Shown here in pieces: positions 1 through 5,890 of a stretch of 30,297 nucleotides of DNA (position 1 is its first letter; the number at the start of each line of letters is the position of its first letter). The position numbers and the translations under genes were made by a program. Location: the IMG/VR virus record IMGVR_UViG_3300042468_000701, positions 1-30,297 of that record, one strand, 5' to 3'. Origin of the DNA: a virus. Below the pieces are notes generated by a model. It searched no databases and had not been told where the DNA came from. It worked only from the letters and a program-made list of their open reading frames with translations.

Positions 1-41
1 CTCTTCTCCGCTCGTCGCGTCGCTCACCCGGCGCGGCGGGT

Positions 42-111
42 TTGACACACCCGGGGCTTGTTGCCCCAAACACCCACGCACCCCCCACTCTGCTGACGCT
101 GGGAGGGGGGG
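42..111 (+). promoter_or_regulatory. Leader of helicase gene with two small hairpins
   Basis: The DNA before the first gene holds a TTGACA box (42-47) with no good -10 at the usual distance, a GGGGC/GCCCC hairpin (53-57 with 63-67) and a C6 tract (81-86) that can pair with the G-run at 105-111. That G-run is the ribosome binding site of the helicase gene, so the hairpin could limit translation. Positions 1-41 show nothing recognisable. The pairing is seen in the sequence; the regulatory role is inferred. Confidence 0.35.
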
Positions 112-114
112 TTT

Positions 115-1491
115 ATGAAAAACGACTACTACGGGTTTCTTGCCAAGCGAGCCCAGTTCGACAATATGACCGGATTTGAGCCGCTTTGGATGCCTTCCGA
201 GCTGTTCGGGTTTCAGGCATCGCTTACTGGTTGGGCAATCCGAAAGGGCCGAGCCGCGATCCTTGCCGACTGCGGGCTTGGTAAGTCTTTCATGCAGCTT
301 GTGTGGGCCGAGAACGTGGTGCGAAAGACCGGGTTGCCGGTGCTGTTGCTCACCCCGCTCGCGGTCGGTCCCCAGACCTTGAAAGAGGCGATCAAGTTTG
401 GGATTGACGCGGCTAAAGCCGTGCACGGACAGGCCATGTCTGCCAAGGTATACGTCACGAACTACGAGCAGTTGCACAAGTTCAACACCGCCGACTTCGC
501 GGGCGTGGTGTGTGACGAAAGCTCAATCCTGAAGAACTTCGACGGGTCTACCCGTGACGCCGTGGTAGAGTTCATGCGGACCCGGCCCTACCGACTGCTT
601 TGCACGGCGACGGCGGCACCAAATGACTACGTGGAACTTGGCAACTCTGCCGAGGCCCTTGGCGAGATGGGGTTTCAGGACATGGTGTCCAAGTTCTTTA
701 GCAAAGAAACGGGCAAGGATCATCTTGGGTGGGGACGGACCACGTACAAAATTCGTGGGCACGCCGAGACGGACTTCTGGCGGTGGGTGTGTTCGTGGTC
801 GCGTGCGGTTCGCAAGCCGTCAGACCTTGGCTTTGATGACGGGAACTTTGTTCTGCCCCCTCTGACTTCTCGGGAGCACGTTGTTTCGGCGGTTCGCCCA
901 GCCGACGGGTTCCTTTTCGACTTGCCCGCCCACACGCTTGAAGAACAGCGCGAAGAACGGCGCAGAACGCTCCCGGAGCGGTGCGAGATGGTGGCGTCCC
1001 TTGTGTCTCACAAAGAGCCCGCCGTCGCTTGGGTTCACCTCAACGAAGAGGGCGACCGCGTAAGCGATATGGTGAAGGACTCCGAACAGTTGAGCGGCTC
1101 AGACTCGGACGAACGGAAAGAGGAACTTCTGGGGGCGTTTGCATCCGGCCAGTTGCGGGTGCTCGTCACCAAGCCGGTACTCGCGGGCTTTGGGCTCAAC
1201 TGGCAGCACTGTGCCCATCAAACATTCTTCCCGTCCCACTCGTTCGAGCAGTACTACCAAGCCGTGCGCCGGTGCTGGCGATTCGGCCAGAAAAAGACCG
1301 TCACAGTGGACATTGTGACGAGTCAGGGGGCGGCGGGAGTTCTCGCCAACATGCAACGTAAAGCGGACGCGGCCGAAGCCATGTTCGCTCGTTTGGTTCA
1401 ACACATGAACGACACCTTGGGCCTGAGTCGGTCCCGGACGTTCGAGAAGAAAGTGGAGGTTCCCAAGTGGCTTGCATCGACCAAAAAGTGA
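115..1491 (+). CDS. SNF2-like superfamily 2 DNA helicase/translocase
   Basis: This is a 458-residue superfamily 2 helicase-like ATPase. A Q-motif-like stretch (LFGFQ, 30-34) precedes Walker A (ADCGLGKS, 51-58). The Walker B position carries DESS (134-137), motif III is TAT (164-166), and motif VI is a SNF2-type QxxxRxxRxGQ block from Q382 to Q392. The family uses ATP to move along double-stranded DNA, often alongside nucleases or methyltransferases. The start is supported by a very G-rich ribosome binding site. Its 3' end overlaps the methyltransferase gene by 25 bases, so the two are probably translated together. It may serve phage replication or recombination, or a modification or defence function. 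The helicase fold is secure; the exact role is not. Confidence 0.88.
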   Translation: MKNDYYGFLAKRAQFDNMTGFEPLWMPSELFGFQASLTGWAIRKGRAAILADCGLGKSFMQLVWAENVVRKTGLPVLLLTPLAVGPQTLKEAIKFGIDAAKAVHGQAMSAKVYVTNYEQLHKFNTADFAGVVCDESSILKNFDGSTRDAVVEFMRTRPYRLLCTATAAPNDYVELGNSAEALGEMGFQDMVSKFFSKETGKDHLGWGRTTYKIRGHAETDFWRWVCSWSRAVRKPSDLGFDDGNFVLPPLTSREHVVSAVRPADGFLFDLPAHTLEEQREERRRTLPERCEMVASLVSHKEPAVAWVHLNEEGDRVSDMVKDSEQLSGSDSDERKEELLGAFASGQLRVLVTKPVLAGFGLNWQHCAHQTFFPSHSFEQYYQAVRRCWRFGQKKTVTVDIVTSQGAAGVLANMQRKADAAEAMFARLVQHMNDTLGLSRSRTFEKKVEVPKWLASTKK

Positions 1492-2453
1492 CGGACAAGT
1501 ACGCGATCTACAACGGCGATTCGTGCGAGGTGCTCCCGACGTTCCCCGACGAGTCGGTACACCTGTCGGTTTACTCCCCGCCGTTCTGTGGGCTCTACAA
1601 CTACTCATCATCGGATCGGGACCTGTCGAACTGCCGGGACTACAAAGAGTTCTTTGACCACTACGAGTTTATCGTCCGCGAGTTGTACCGGGTGACGCTG
1701 CCGGGGCGAATCTCGGCGGTTCACTGCATGGACGTTCCCCGGGCGGGGGCGAATCTTGGCGGCGGGCTTATGGACTTCCCCGGCGACATCATTCGAATGC
1801 ACGAGCGGCTCGGGTTCAAATACTGCTGCCGCTACCACATTTGGAAGGAACCGCTCGGCGTGCGGAACCGGACGATGGCGAAGGGTCTGACGCACAAGCA
1901 GGTCGTCGAGGATTCGTCTCTCTGCGAGGTTGCGTCAGCGGACTACATGCTGATGTTCCGAAAGAAGGGAGACAACCCGATCCCCGTAACCCATCCGCAG
2001 GGCCTGTTGAGGTACGCGGGCGAGCGCGAGATTCCGCCCGAACTTCTCAAGTACAAGGGATGGAAGGGCAACCAGATCGAGAATCGTTACTCTCACTGGA
2101 TCTGGCGGCAGTACGCATCCGCGTTCTGGGACGACATCCGCATCGGTCGGGTGCTCCCGTACCGGGACTGCCGCGAGCCGGACGACGAGAAGCACATGCA
2201 CCCGCTGCAACTGGACGCGATCGAGCGGGTGGTGGAGTTGTGGTCGAATCCCGGTGAGACGGTGCTTACGCCGTTCCTTGGGGTTGGGTCAGAGGTCTAC
2301 GGGGCGGTGCTGTGCGGTCGGGTCGGCGTTGGGATCGAGTTGAAGCCCGCGTATTACCGTCAGGCGGTGAAGAACATCGAACACGCGATCGAGAACGGGG
2401 TTCGGATTGAGGAGCCGGATATGTTCTCGGCGGGTGACGAGGTACCCGCATGA
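1467..2453 (+). CDS. N4/N6-type DNA methyltransferase
   Basis: This 328-residue protein looks like a DNA amino-methyltransferase of the N6/N4 family. The catalytic motif SPPF (37-40) lies near the N-terminus and the AdoMet-binding FxGxG motif (FLGVGS, 270-275) near the C-terminus, the beta-class order. SPP(F/Y/W) can occur in N4-cytosine or N6-adenine enzymes, so the methylated base is uncertain. The start is GTG, six bases after a perfect GGAGGT inside the helicase gene; no in-frame ATG fits better. It overlaps the nuclease-like gene downstream in an ATGA. With no clear restriction endonuclease beside it, it probably modifies phage DNA, either to evade host restriction or to mark it for replication. 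Confidence 0.87.
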   Translation: MACIDQKVTDKYAIYNGDSCEVLPTFPDESVHLSVYSPPFCGLYNYSSSDRDLSNCRDYKEFFDHYEFIVRELYRVTLPGRISAVHCMDVPRAGANLGGGLMDFPGDIIRMHERLGFKYCCRYHIWKEPLGVRNRTMAKGLTHKQVVEDSSLCEVASADYMLMFRKKGDNPIPVTHPQGLLRYAGEREIPPELLKYKGWKGNQIENRYSHWIWRQYASAFWDDIRIGRVLPYRDCREPDDEKHMHPLQLDAIERVVELWSNPGETVLTPFLGVGSEVYGAVLCGRVGVGIELKPAYYRQAVKNIEHAIENGVRIEEPDMFSAGDEVPA

Positions 2454-2809
2454 CCACCCCCACCCAACGCACGCTCGCACACGCGAGGGAGATTGGATTC
2501 CAAGCCCAAGTCGTCGAACGCTGGAACATGCACGCGAAGGTCCGCATCGACCTCTTCGGCGTGATCGACATTGTGGCCGTCCATGACGGCTGCGGGATCG
2601 TCGGCATTCAGGCGTGTGCTGGTGGCTCGCATTCGACACGGCGGGCGAAGGCTCAGGCGAGCGACGAGTTGAAGCGGTGGCTGTCGGCGGGGGGGCGTTT
2701 CGAGTTGTGGTCGTGGGCGAAGCGTGGCGCTCGGGGCAAGCGGAAGACGTGGACCCTGCGGCGCGAGGAACTGGTGTTGCGGGATGGGGAGATTGTGGCG
2801 AAGGACTGA
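2450..2809 (+). CDS. PD-(D/E)XK-like nuclease, possible Holliday junction resolvase
   Basis: The 119-residue product resembles small phage proteins of the PD-(D/E)XK superfamily. The signature-like part is VERWNMHAKVRIDLFG followed by VIDIVAV and GIVGIQACAGG, at about residues 22-60. It fits a metal-binding Asp on one strand and a Q-x-C/T pattern on the next, where classical enzymes have E-x-K. A basic C-terminus (RGARGKRK) could contact DNA. It is coupled to the methyltransferase by an ATGA overlap. Members of this group may resolve recombination or replication intermediates. Because the E-x-K position is substituted, it could be inactive or only DNA-binding. This is a fold-level judgement from motif pattern. 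Confidence 0.55.
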   Translation: MTTPTQRTLAHAREIGFQAQVVERWNMHAKVRIDLFGVIDIVAVHDGCGIVGIQACAGGSHSTRRAKAQASDELKRWLSAGGRFELWSWAKRGARGKRKTWTLRREELVLRDGEIVAKD

Positions 2810-2823
2810 GGCGGCGGGTGGGA

Positions 2824-2839
2824 AGAAAGGACGTACTGA
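2824..2839 (+). repeat. 16-bp direct repeat carrying a ribosome binding site, copy 1
   Basis: The sequence AGAAAGGACGTACTGA sits immediately before the start of the gene at 2839. An identical copy is at 3137-3152, before the next gene. The AAAGGA core is the ribosome binding site. The two copies suggest that one translation-start cassette was duplicated with a gene. Confidence 0.8.
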
Positions 2840-3138
2840 TGCCTTGCATGGATGGCGGACCAACTCGTGACCAGATGGATGCCGAGAGGATCAACCAACT
2901 GACAGAGGACTTGTGCTATGTCCTCTCTCGGGCGGAACGTGGCGACAAGCTCGCACTGATCCTCAAAGAGAAGCCGACGTTGGCGAAGTGGTGGGCCAAC
3001 CACAAGGCCGAGGACGCCAAACGCGAGGCTCGGGAGCGTGCGGCAGCCAAGAACAAGCGGGAACGCGATGCGGCGCGCGAGTCGGCGTTGTCGAAGCTGA
3101 CCGATGCGGAACGTGCCGCCCTTGGTCTGAACAGGTAG
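2839..3138 (+). CDS. Small charged phage protein, helical
   Basis: I do not recognise a function for this 99-residue protein. It starts MPCMDGGPT, then has a helical first half with a KPTLAKWWANHKAED stretch (about 46-60) and a very basic/acidic C-terminal helix (about 55-95) that could form a coiled coil. Small phage proteins with a similar start and a WW..H motif exist, but I know no assigned role for them. The ATG at 2839 is preferred over earlier in-frame starts because it follows the AAAGGA of a 16-base repeat. It lies in the early rightward operon behind the nuclease-like gene. Confidence 0.75.
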   Translation: MPCMDGGPTRDQMDAERINQLTEDLCYVLSRAERGDKLALILKEKPTLAKWWANHKAEDAKREARERAAAKNKRERDAARESALSKLTDAERAALGLNR

Positions 3139-3152
3139 AAAGGACGTACTGA
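3137..3152 (+). repeat. 16-bp direct repeat carrying a ribosome binding site, copy 2
   Basis: Second exact copy of AGAAAGGACGTACTGA (first at 2824-2839). It overlaps the TAG stop of the preceding gene and supplies the ribosome binding site for the gene at 3154. Confidence 0.8.
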
Positions 3153-3153
3153 G

Positions 3154-3393
3154 ATGGCGAAGAAGGCGAAAGTGTCGGTCCCCAAGGGTTGCATCAAAGC
3201 GTTCACGATTTTTAACGCAAAAGGCGAGATGGAGTTGACCAAGGACCACACGGGGGATTGGTGGGAGGGAAAGCTGCTGTCTGTTAAAAAGATGGTGTCC
3301 GCCGACCGCCCCGTGGCTGTTGTTCCGCTTGATGGACGATTCGAAATCGTTCCCGTCAAGACAAAAGGAGCGAATCGTGGCAAAGCGAAGTAA
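3154..3393 (+). CDS. Hypothetical small phage protein
   Basis: A 79-residue protein of unknown function. It opens with a Lys-rich segment (MAKKAKVSVPKG) followed by alternating hydrophobic residues that suggest a small beta-barrel: FTIFN, WWEGKLLSV, PVAVVPLDG, FEIVPV. The fold could be an SH3-like nucleic-acid or protein binder, but that is inference. The start is fixed by the AAAGGA of the repeat just upstream. Its last bases overlap the next gene by 17 nucleotides. Confidence 0.7.
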   Translation: MAKKAKVSVPKGCIKAFTIFNAKGEMELTKDHTGDWWEGKLLSVKKMVSADRPVAVVPLDGRFEIVPVKTKGANRGKAK

Positions 3394-3649
3394 GACAGCG
3401 GGGGAGAAGATCATGCTGGACTTCTACGGCATGAGCATCGAAGAACTGCGGGCGGGCGAGACACAATGCGGGCGGGCGGCCAAAGACACGGCCCGCCAGA
3501 TCGACGCCGCGATCCGCCGGGCGGTGAAGGAGGCGTTTGACGCGGGGCGGAAGTTTGAACGTGCGGCATGGACGGTTGAGCCCACGAATCACAGCGTCGG
3601 TAACGCCGCGATCGACCGGATCATGTCCAAGTACCGCGTCAAACTGTAG
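3377..3649 (+). CDS. Hypothetical small helical protein
   Basis: A 90-residue product of unknown function. I chose the GTG at 3377 because AAAGGAG (3364-3370) lies six bases before it; an ATG at 3413 after GGGGGAGAAG is a reasonable alternative. The sequence is mostly helical and charged, with an amphipathic stretch around AAKDTARQIDAAIRRAVKE. It overlaps the preceding gene by 17 bases and is followed by a C-tract/G-tract hairpin. Confidence 0.6.
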   Translation: MAKRSKTAGEKIMLDFYGMSIEELRAGETQCGRAAKDTARQIDAAIRRAVKEAFDAGRKFERAAWTVEPTNHSVGNAAIDRIMSKYRVKL

Positions 3650-3660
3650 GTCGCAAAGCA

Positions 3661-3692
3661 TCCCCCGCCGCGCCGAGAGGTGGGACGGGGGG
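3661..3692 (+). promoter_or_regulatory. C-tract/G-tract hairpin before the gene at 3710
   Basis: TCCCCCG (3661-3667) can pair with CGGGGGG (3686-3692). The loop can be closed further by short internal pairs. The 3' arm is followed by ATTGAAAGGAG, the ribosome binding site of the next gene. No T-run follows, so it is more likely an mRNA stability or translation element than a simple terminator. Confidence 0.5.
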
Positions 3693-3709
3693 ATTGAAAG
3701 GAGTTTCGC

Positions 3710-3946
3710 ATGGCAAAGACAAAGAGTGAGGTTTTGGCGGAGTTTCTCAAGTCGAAGGTCCGCGAGGCAACAAAAGAACACGCGGCTGGCCTTGTCGGCT
3801 CGGATCCCTCCCGAGCACAGGCGATTATGCGGGAAATGCACTACATCGCCGAAGCGGTTGGGTACGACATCGCCCACAACGCCTACGGACGCATGGAACT
3901 GGAGGACATTCTCCGCTGGAAGATCCGCAGGCCGCATTGGGATTGA
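3710..3946 (+). CDS. Hypothetical small helical protein
   Basis: A 78-residue protein with no recognised domain. It is predicted mostly alpha-helical: AEFLKSKVREATKEH, then AQAIMREMHYIAEAVGYDIAHNA, and a tryptophan-rich basic tail (RWKIRRPHWD). A strong GAAAGGAG site precedes the ATG. It sits between two C-tract/G-tract hairpins, suggesting separate control of each cistron in this part of the operon. Confidence 0.65.
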   Translation: MAKTKSEVLAEFLKSKVREATKEHAAGLVGSDPSRAQAIMREMHYIAEAVGYDIAHNAYGRMELEDILRWKIRRPHWD

Positions 3947-3952
3947 AATCTG

Positions 3953-3984
3953 CCCCCCGCACCGCTTAATCACGGTACGGGGGG
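3953..3984 (+). promoter_or_regulatory. 12-bp hairpin between small early genes
   Basis: CCCCCCGCACCG (3953-3964) pairs with CGGTACGGGGGG (3973-3984), 11 of 12 positions, around an 8-base loop CTTAATCA. It starts six bases after the stop of the preceding gene. The following bases ATTCC are not a T-run, so termination would be weak. It shares the six-C/six-G design with the hairpin at 3661-3692. Confidence 0.6.
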
Positions 3985-4024
3985 ATTCCGGGCGCGTGGC
4001 CCGAGGGTGGGGGAAGGAGTTTTT

Positions 4025-4252
4025 ATGGCATTGAAGATTGAGAAGTTTGAGGGCGTGAAGACGGGCGACACGGACACTAACCAATTCTGGCGGACGGTTG
4101 GAAAGCTCAAGGTCGGCGAACGGGTGTTTTACCCGACGAAGACCGTGAATCGCGGGGTCGTGAGTAGCGGGATTCAAGCGTTGCGAGAGGTGACTGACGT
4201 TCACTGCCGCTCTGGCGTCGAAGACGGTCGCGTGTTCGTCTACCGCGTCTGA
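4025..4252 (+). CDS. Hypothetical small beta-rich protein
   Basis: A 75-residue product of unknown function. The ATG at 4025 is favoured by AAGGAG at 4015-4020 over an earlier in-frame start at 4007. Residues VGKLKVGERVFYPTKTVNRGVVSSGIQALRE, given here only as the region about 22-52, suggest a small beta-sheet domain followed by one helix. VGERVFYP recalls short DNA- or RNA-binding folds, but no assignment is possible. It is the last gene before the replication leader. Confidence 0.65.
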   Translation: MALKIEKFEGVKTGDTDTNQFWRTVGKLKVGERVFYPTKTVNRGVVSSGIQALREVTDVHCRSGVEDGRVFVYRV

Positions 4253-4258
4253 CCTCCC

Positions 4259-4284
4259 CCCGCGTCGCCTACCGGTGTCGCGGG
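4259..4284 (+). terminator. GC hairpin after the early gene block
   Basis: CCCGCG (4259-4264) pairs with CGCGGG (4279-4284) seven bases after the stop of the preceding gene. There is no T-run after it, so it may be a weak or factor-dependent terminator closing the early block, or an mRNA 3'-end stabiliser. Confidence 0.35.
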
Positions 4285-4304
4285 CGATTGAACAACCGAC
4301 AGGC

Positions 4305-4323
4305 TTATCACACACCATCCACA
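4305..4323 (+). promoter_or_regulatory. Two DnaA-box-like 9-mers
   Basis: TTATCACAC (4305-4313) and CCATCCACA (4315-4323) each resemble the DnaA box TTATCCACA with about two differences. They lie upstream of the replication module, which itself encodes a DnaA domain IV protein at 5887. The match is imperfect, so this is suggestive only. Confidence 0.3.
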
Positions 4324-4362
4324 CCCAAACCCACGTTTGAAACAAGCGAGCGATGTTGTTTG

Positions 4363-4371
4363 TGGTATGAT
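4363..4371 (+). promoter_or_regulatory. Extended -10 promoter for the replication module
   Basis: TGGTATGAT is a consensus-like extended -10 element (TGN plus TATGAT). No good -35 is found at 16-18 bases, which extended -10 promoters tolerate. The predicted start of transcription is near 4378, exactly where a long inverted repeat begins. An imperfect small palindrome, GTTTGAAAC (4335-4343), lies in the -35 area and could bind a regulator. Assignment assumes a sigma-70-like factor. Confidence 0.45.
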
Positions 4372-4377
4372 TCTAGT

Positions 4378-4471
4378 GCTGCTCCATGACATTCAACCTT
4401 GACAATACGAGCCGCCCCCGCCCAGATGCCACGACCCCCGGTCATGGAGCAGCCTTCTGGCGCGGGGGTCG
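4378..4471 (+). promoter_or_regulatory. Structured leader with crossed inverted repeats (possible pseudoknot)
   Basis: GCTGCTCCATGAC (4378-4390) is a perfect inverted repeat of GTCATGGAGCAGC (4441-4453). CGACCCCCG (4432-4440) is a perfect inverted repeat of CGGGGGTCG (4463-4471). The arms are crossed: the 5' arm of the second stem lies in the loop of the first and touches its 3' arm. The RNA could therefore fold as a pseudoknot or switch between the two stems. In addition GCCCCC (4414-4419) can pair with the G-run 4491-4496 just before the proposed start codon at 4501. The pairing is seen; control of replication gene expression is inferred. Confidence 0.5.
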
Positions 4472-4500
4472 CTCGCTTTGTCGCGGGACTGGGGGCACGG

Positions 4501-5337
4501 ATGCCTGACGGGTTGCCGACTTACGCGATCGTCGATTGGGGAACGTTCGAGAACTGCCGAACGCGAGAAGTCAAGACGATGAACTGGATCAGTCTCCCCG
4601 TAACGCTGTCTCCGGACTGTGTGGGATTCCTCATGTCGCGCCCAAACGGGCTGAGGAACTACGGGTTGTTCGTGTGGCTTGTCCAGATTGCGGCCAACAT
4701 GCCGAAGCGTGGCGTGCTGGAAGACGCGCGTGGACCTCTCACGGCCAAGCGGATCGCCATGATGATTCGGGCGACCGAGCAAGAGGTCGAAGAAGGCTTG
4801 AAATCCCTATCAGATCCCGAAATCGGATTGATTTCACGATCTTGCACGACTTCGCACGATGTCGCACGGATTCCTTGTATGTCTGATGTGTCTGTATGTC
4901 CTGTTGTCTCTGTTCCGGAAAGCGAACAAACTCCGAGCGTCAAACAAGCGACCGGTTCGGCAAATCGGTTCATCGCTGACCGCCAGATCCGAACGGGAAA
5001 CACCCCGCCCGGATTCTTGGAGTTCTACAACGCATACCCCACGGGCTTCAAATCCGACCGCGACGGGATGCTCGCCCTGTGGAGCGCTCAAGGACTTGAG
5101 TCTGACGCACAAACAATTCTGAATGGGCTGGCCGCGTGGACCACTTGCGAGCGATGGCGAGAGGGGTTCATCGTCGAAGCCCGCAAGTTCATCGAAACGA
5201 GGAAGTGGCTGGACGAACCGCCCCCGCCGAAGCCCAAGGCGTCAACCGATCCGAAGGGGCTTGTGTCTTCCGACGACGCCGTAGCCGCGTATTGGGCTCG
5301 CCAGAAAGCGAAAGGAGTGACCCGTGACACCCAGTGA
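4501..5337 (+). CDS. Lambda O-like phage replication initiator
   Basis: This 278-residue protein has the plan of phage replication initiators. An N-terminal part (about 1-105) resembles the winged-helix DNA-binding region of replisome organizers (DWGTFENCRTREVK, then YGLFVWLVQIA and PLTAKRIAMMIRATEQEV). A flexible middle follows, and a C-terminal FLEFYNAYPTG-type domain (about 178-245) ends ...IETRKWLDEPP, like lambda O and DnaD-type proteins. I chose ATG 4501 because the conserved DWGTFENCR segment must be included; a TTG at 4399 or ATG 4432 cannot be excluded. Iterons lie inside the gene, as the lambda origin lies inside O. It overlaps the next gene by 14 bases. Confidence 0.65.
   Translation: MPDGLPTYAIVDWGTFENCRTREVKTMNWISLPVTLSPDCVGFLMSRPNGLRNYGLFVWLVQIAANMPKRGVLEDARGPLTAKRIAMMIRATEQEVEEGLKSLSDPEIGLISRSCTTSHDVARIPCMSDVSVCPVVSVPESEQTPSVKQATGSANRFIADRQIRTGNTPPGFLEFYNAYPTGFKSDRDGMLALWSAQGLESDAQTILNGLAAWTTCERWREGFIVEARKFIETRKWLDEPPPPKPKASTDPKGLVSSDDAVAAYWARQKAKGVTRDTQ
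4834..4900 (+). repeat. Iterons and T-rich repeats: candidate origin of replication
   Basis: Four imperfect 10-bp units stand head to tail: TCACGATCTT (4834-4843), GCACGACTTC (4844-4853), GCACGATGTC (4854-4863) and GCACGGATTC (4864-4873). A period of 10 is not a multiple of three, so this is a DNA-level repeat rather than a protein repeat. A CCGA/TCGG palindrome (4817-4826) precedes them. A T/G-rich, less GC-rich stretch follows, with TGTATGTC repeated at 4876 and 4893, a plausible unwinding element. The location in the middle of the initiator gene matches the lambda origin layout. Origin function is inferred. Confidence 0.55.
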
Positions 5338-5890
5338 AGCCGCAACCGTGATGGCGTTTCTTCTGTCCGCGTGGCCGCAGGCCGCGAAGTTCTGGCCGAT
5401 CGAGCATCAGGACCTGTTGCAAGAGGACCTCACAAAGCTCGAACTTCATCCCGATCAGTGCATCGCCCGGCTCCGGAAGCTCGCCCGCGACCACGGGACA
5501 ACCCTTCCGGACCTCCGTAAAGGCGTCTGGGCGGCTTTGGAGGCTTTGGACCGCTCTCAGCACGTCCAAGCCGTCGCAAGGCCGCAGGACGGATCGTGGA
5601 CGATTTGCGACCATCTCCGGCACCGATGGAGCGAGCGGAACCCGGACGCTACCCGAATGAGCGATGACGACGTGATGTGGGCTTACGCCGGACTGAGGGC
5701 CAGCGAAAGCAAGTGGCGGGCGGCGGCGCTGGAGTTTGAGACGCGGAGTCTGGGCTGGGACCGGGACCGCGTGCGGCGGGTGCTCACCGATCGGGAGTGC
5801 TACGACGGGCTGGATCTGGTTGAGCGCCGGTGGGCCGCTGACGACGTGGCGTATGAGCGGTTCATGGCCGCTAAGGGAGCGCGGGCATGA
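5324..5890 (+). CDS. Possible replicative helicase loader
   Basis: The 188-residue product follows the initiator and may act like lambda P or the G39P/DnaI-type loaders, which bring the replicative helicase to the origin. The N-terminal 70 residues are helical (MTPSEAATVMAFLLSAWPQ, then a segment ending PDLRKGVWAALEALDR). This resembles the 'loader and inhibitor' fold, in which a small helical bundle ends with a Pro-x-(I/L)-x-(D/E) turn. The rest is rich in W, R and D. No ATPase motif is present, so it is not DnaC-like. The GTG start has AAAGGAG seven bases before it, and the 3' end overlaps the DnaA-like gene in ATGA. Function rests largely on position. Confidence 0.45.
   Translation: MTPSEAATVMAFLLSAWPQAAKFWPIEHQDLLQEDLTKLELHPDQCIARLRKLARDHGTTLPDLRKGVWAALEALDRSQHVQAVARPQDGSWTICDHLRHRWSERNPDATRMSDDDVMWAYAGLRASESKWRAAALEFETRSLGWDRDRVRRVLTDRECYDGLDLVERRWAADDVAYERFMAAKGARA

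Noticed and set aside
53-67. GGGGC/GCCCC hairpin at the left edge as a terminator of an upstream gene
   Set aside because: It is followed by AAACACCC rather than a T-run, and the upstream gene is outside the window, so termination cannot be supported.
3356-4345. Long minus-strand frame of 329 codons, and similar long minus-strand frames at 14969-16330 and 18520-20109
   Set aside because: They oppose well-supported rightward genes and arise from GC-rich third positions; no ribosome binding site or recognisable domain.
4399-4500. Upstream extension of the initiator gene from TTG 4399
   Set aside because: It lies in the structured leader, lacks a ribosome binding site, and the residues before DWGTFENCR look nonprotein; ATG 4501 is simpler.
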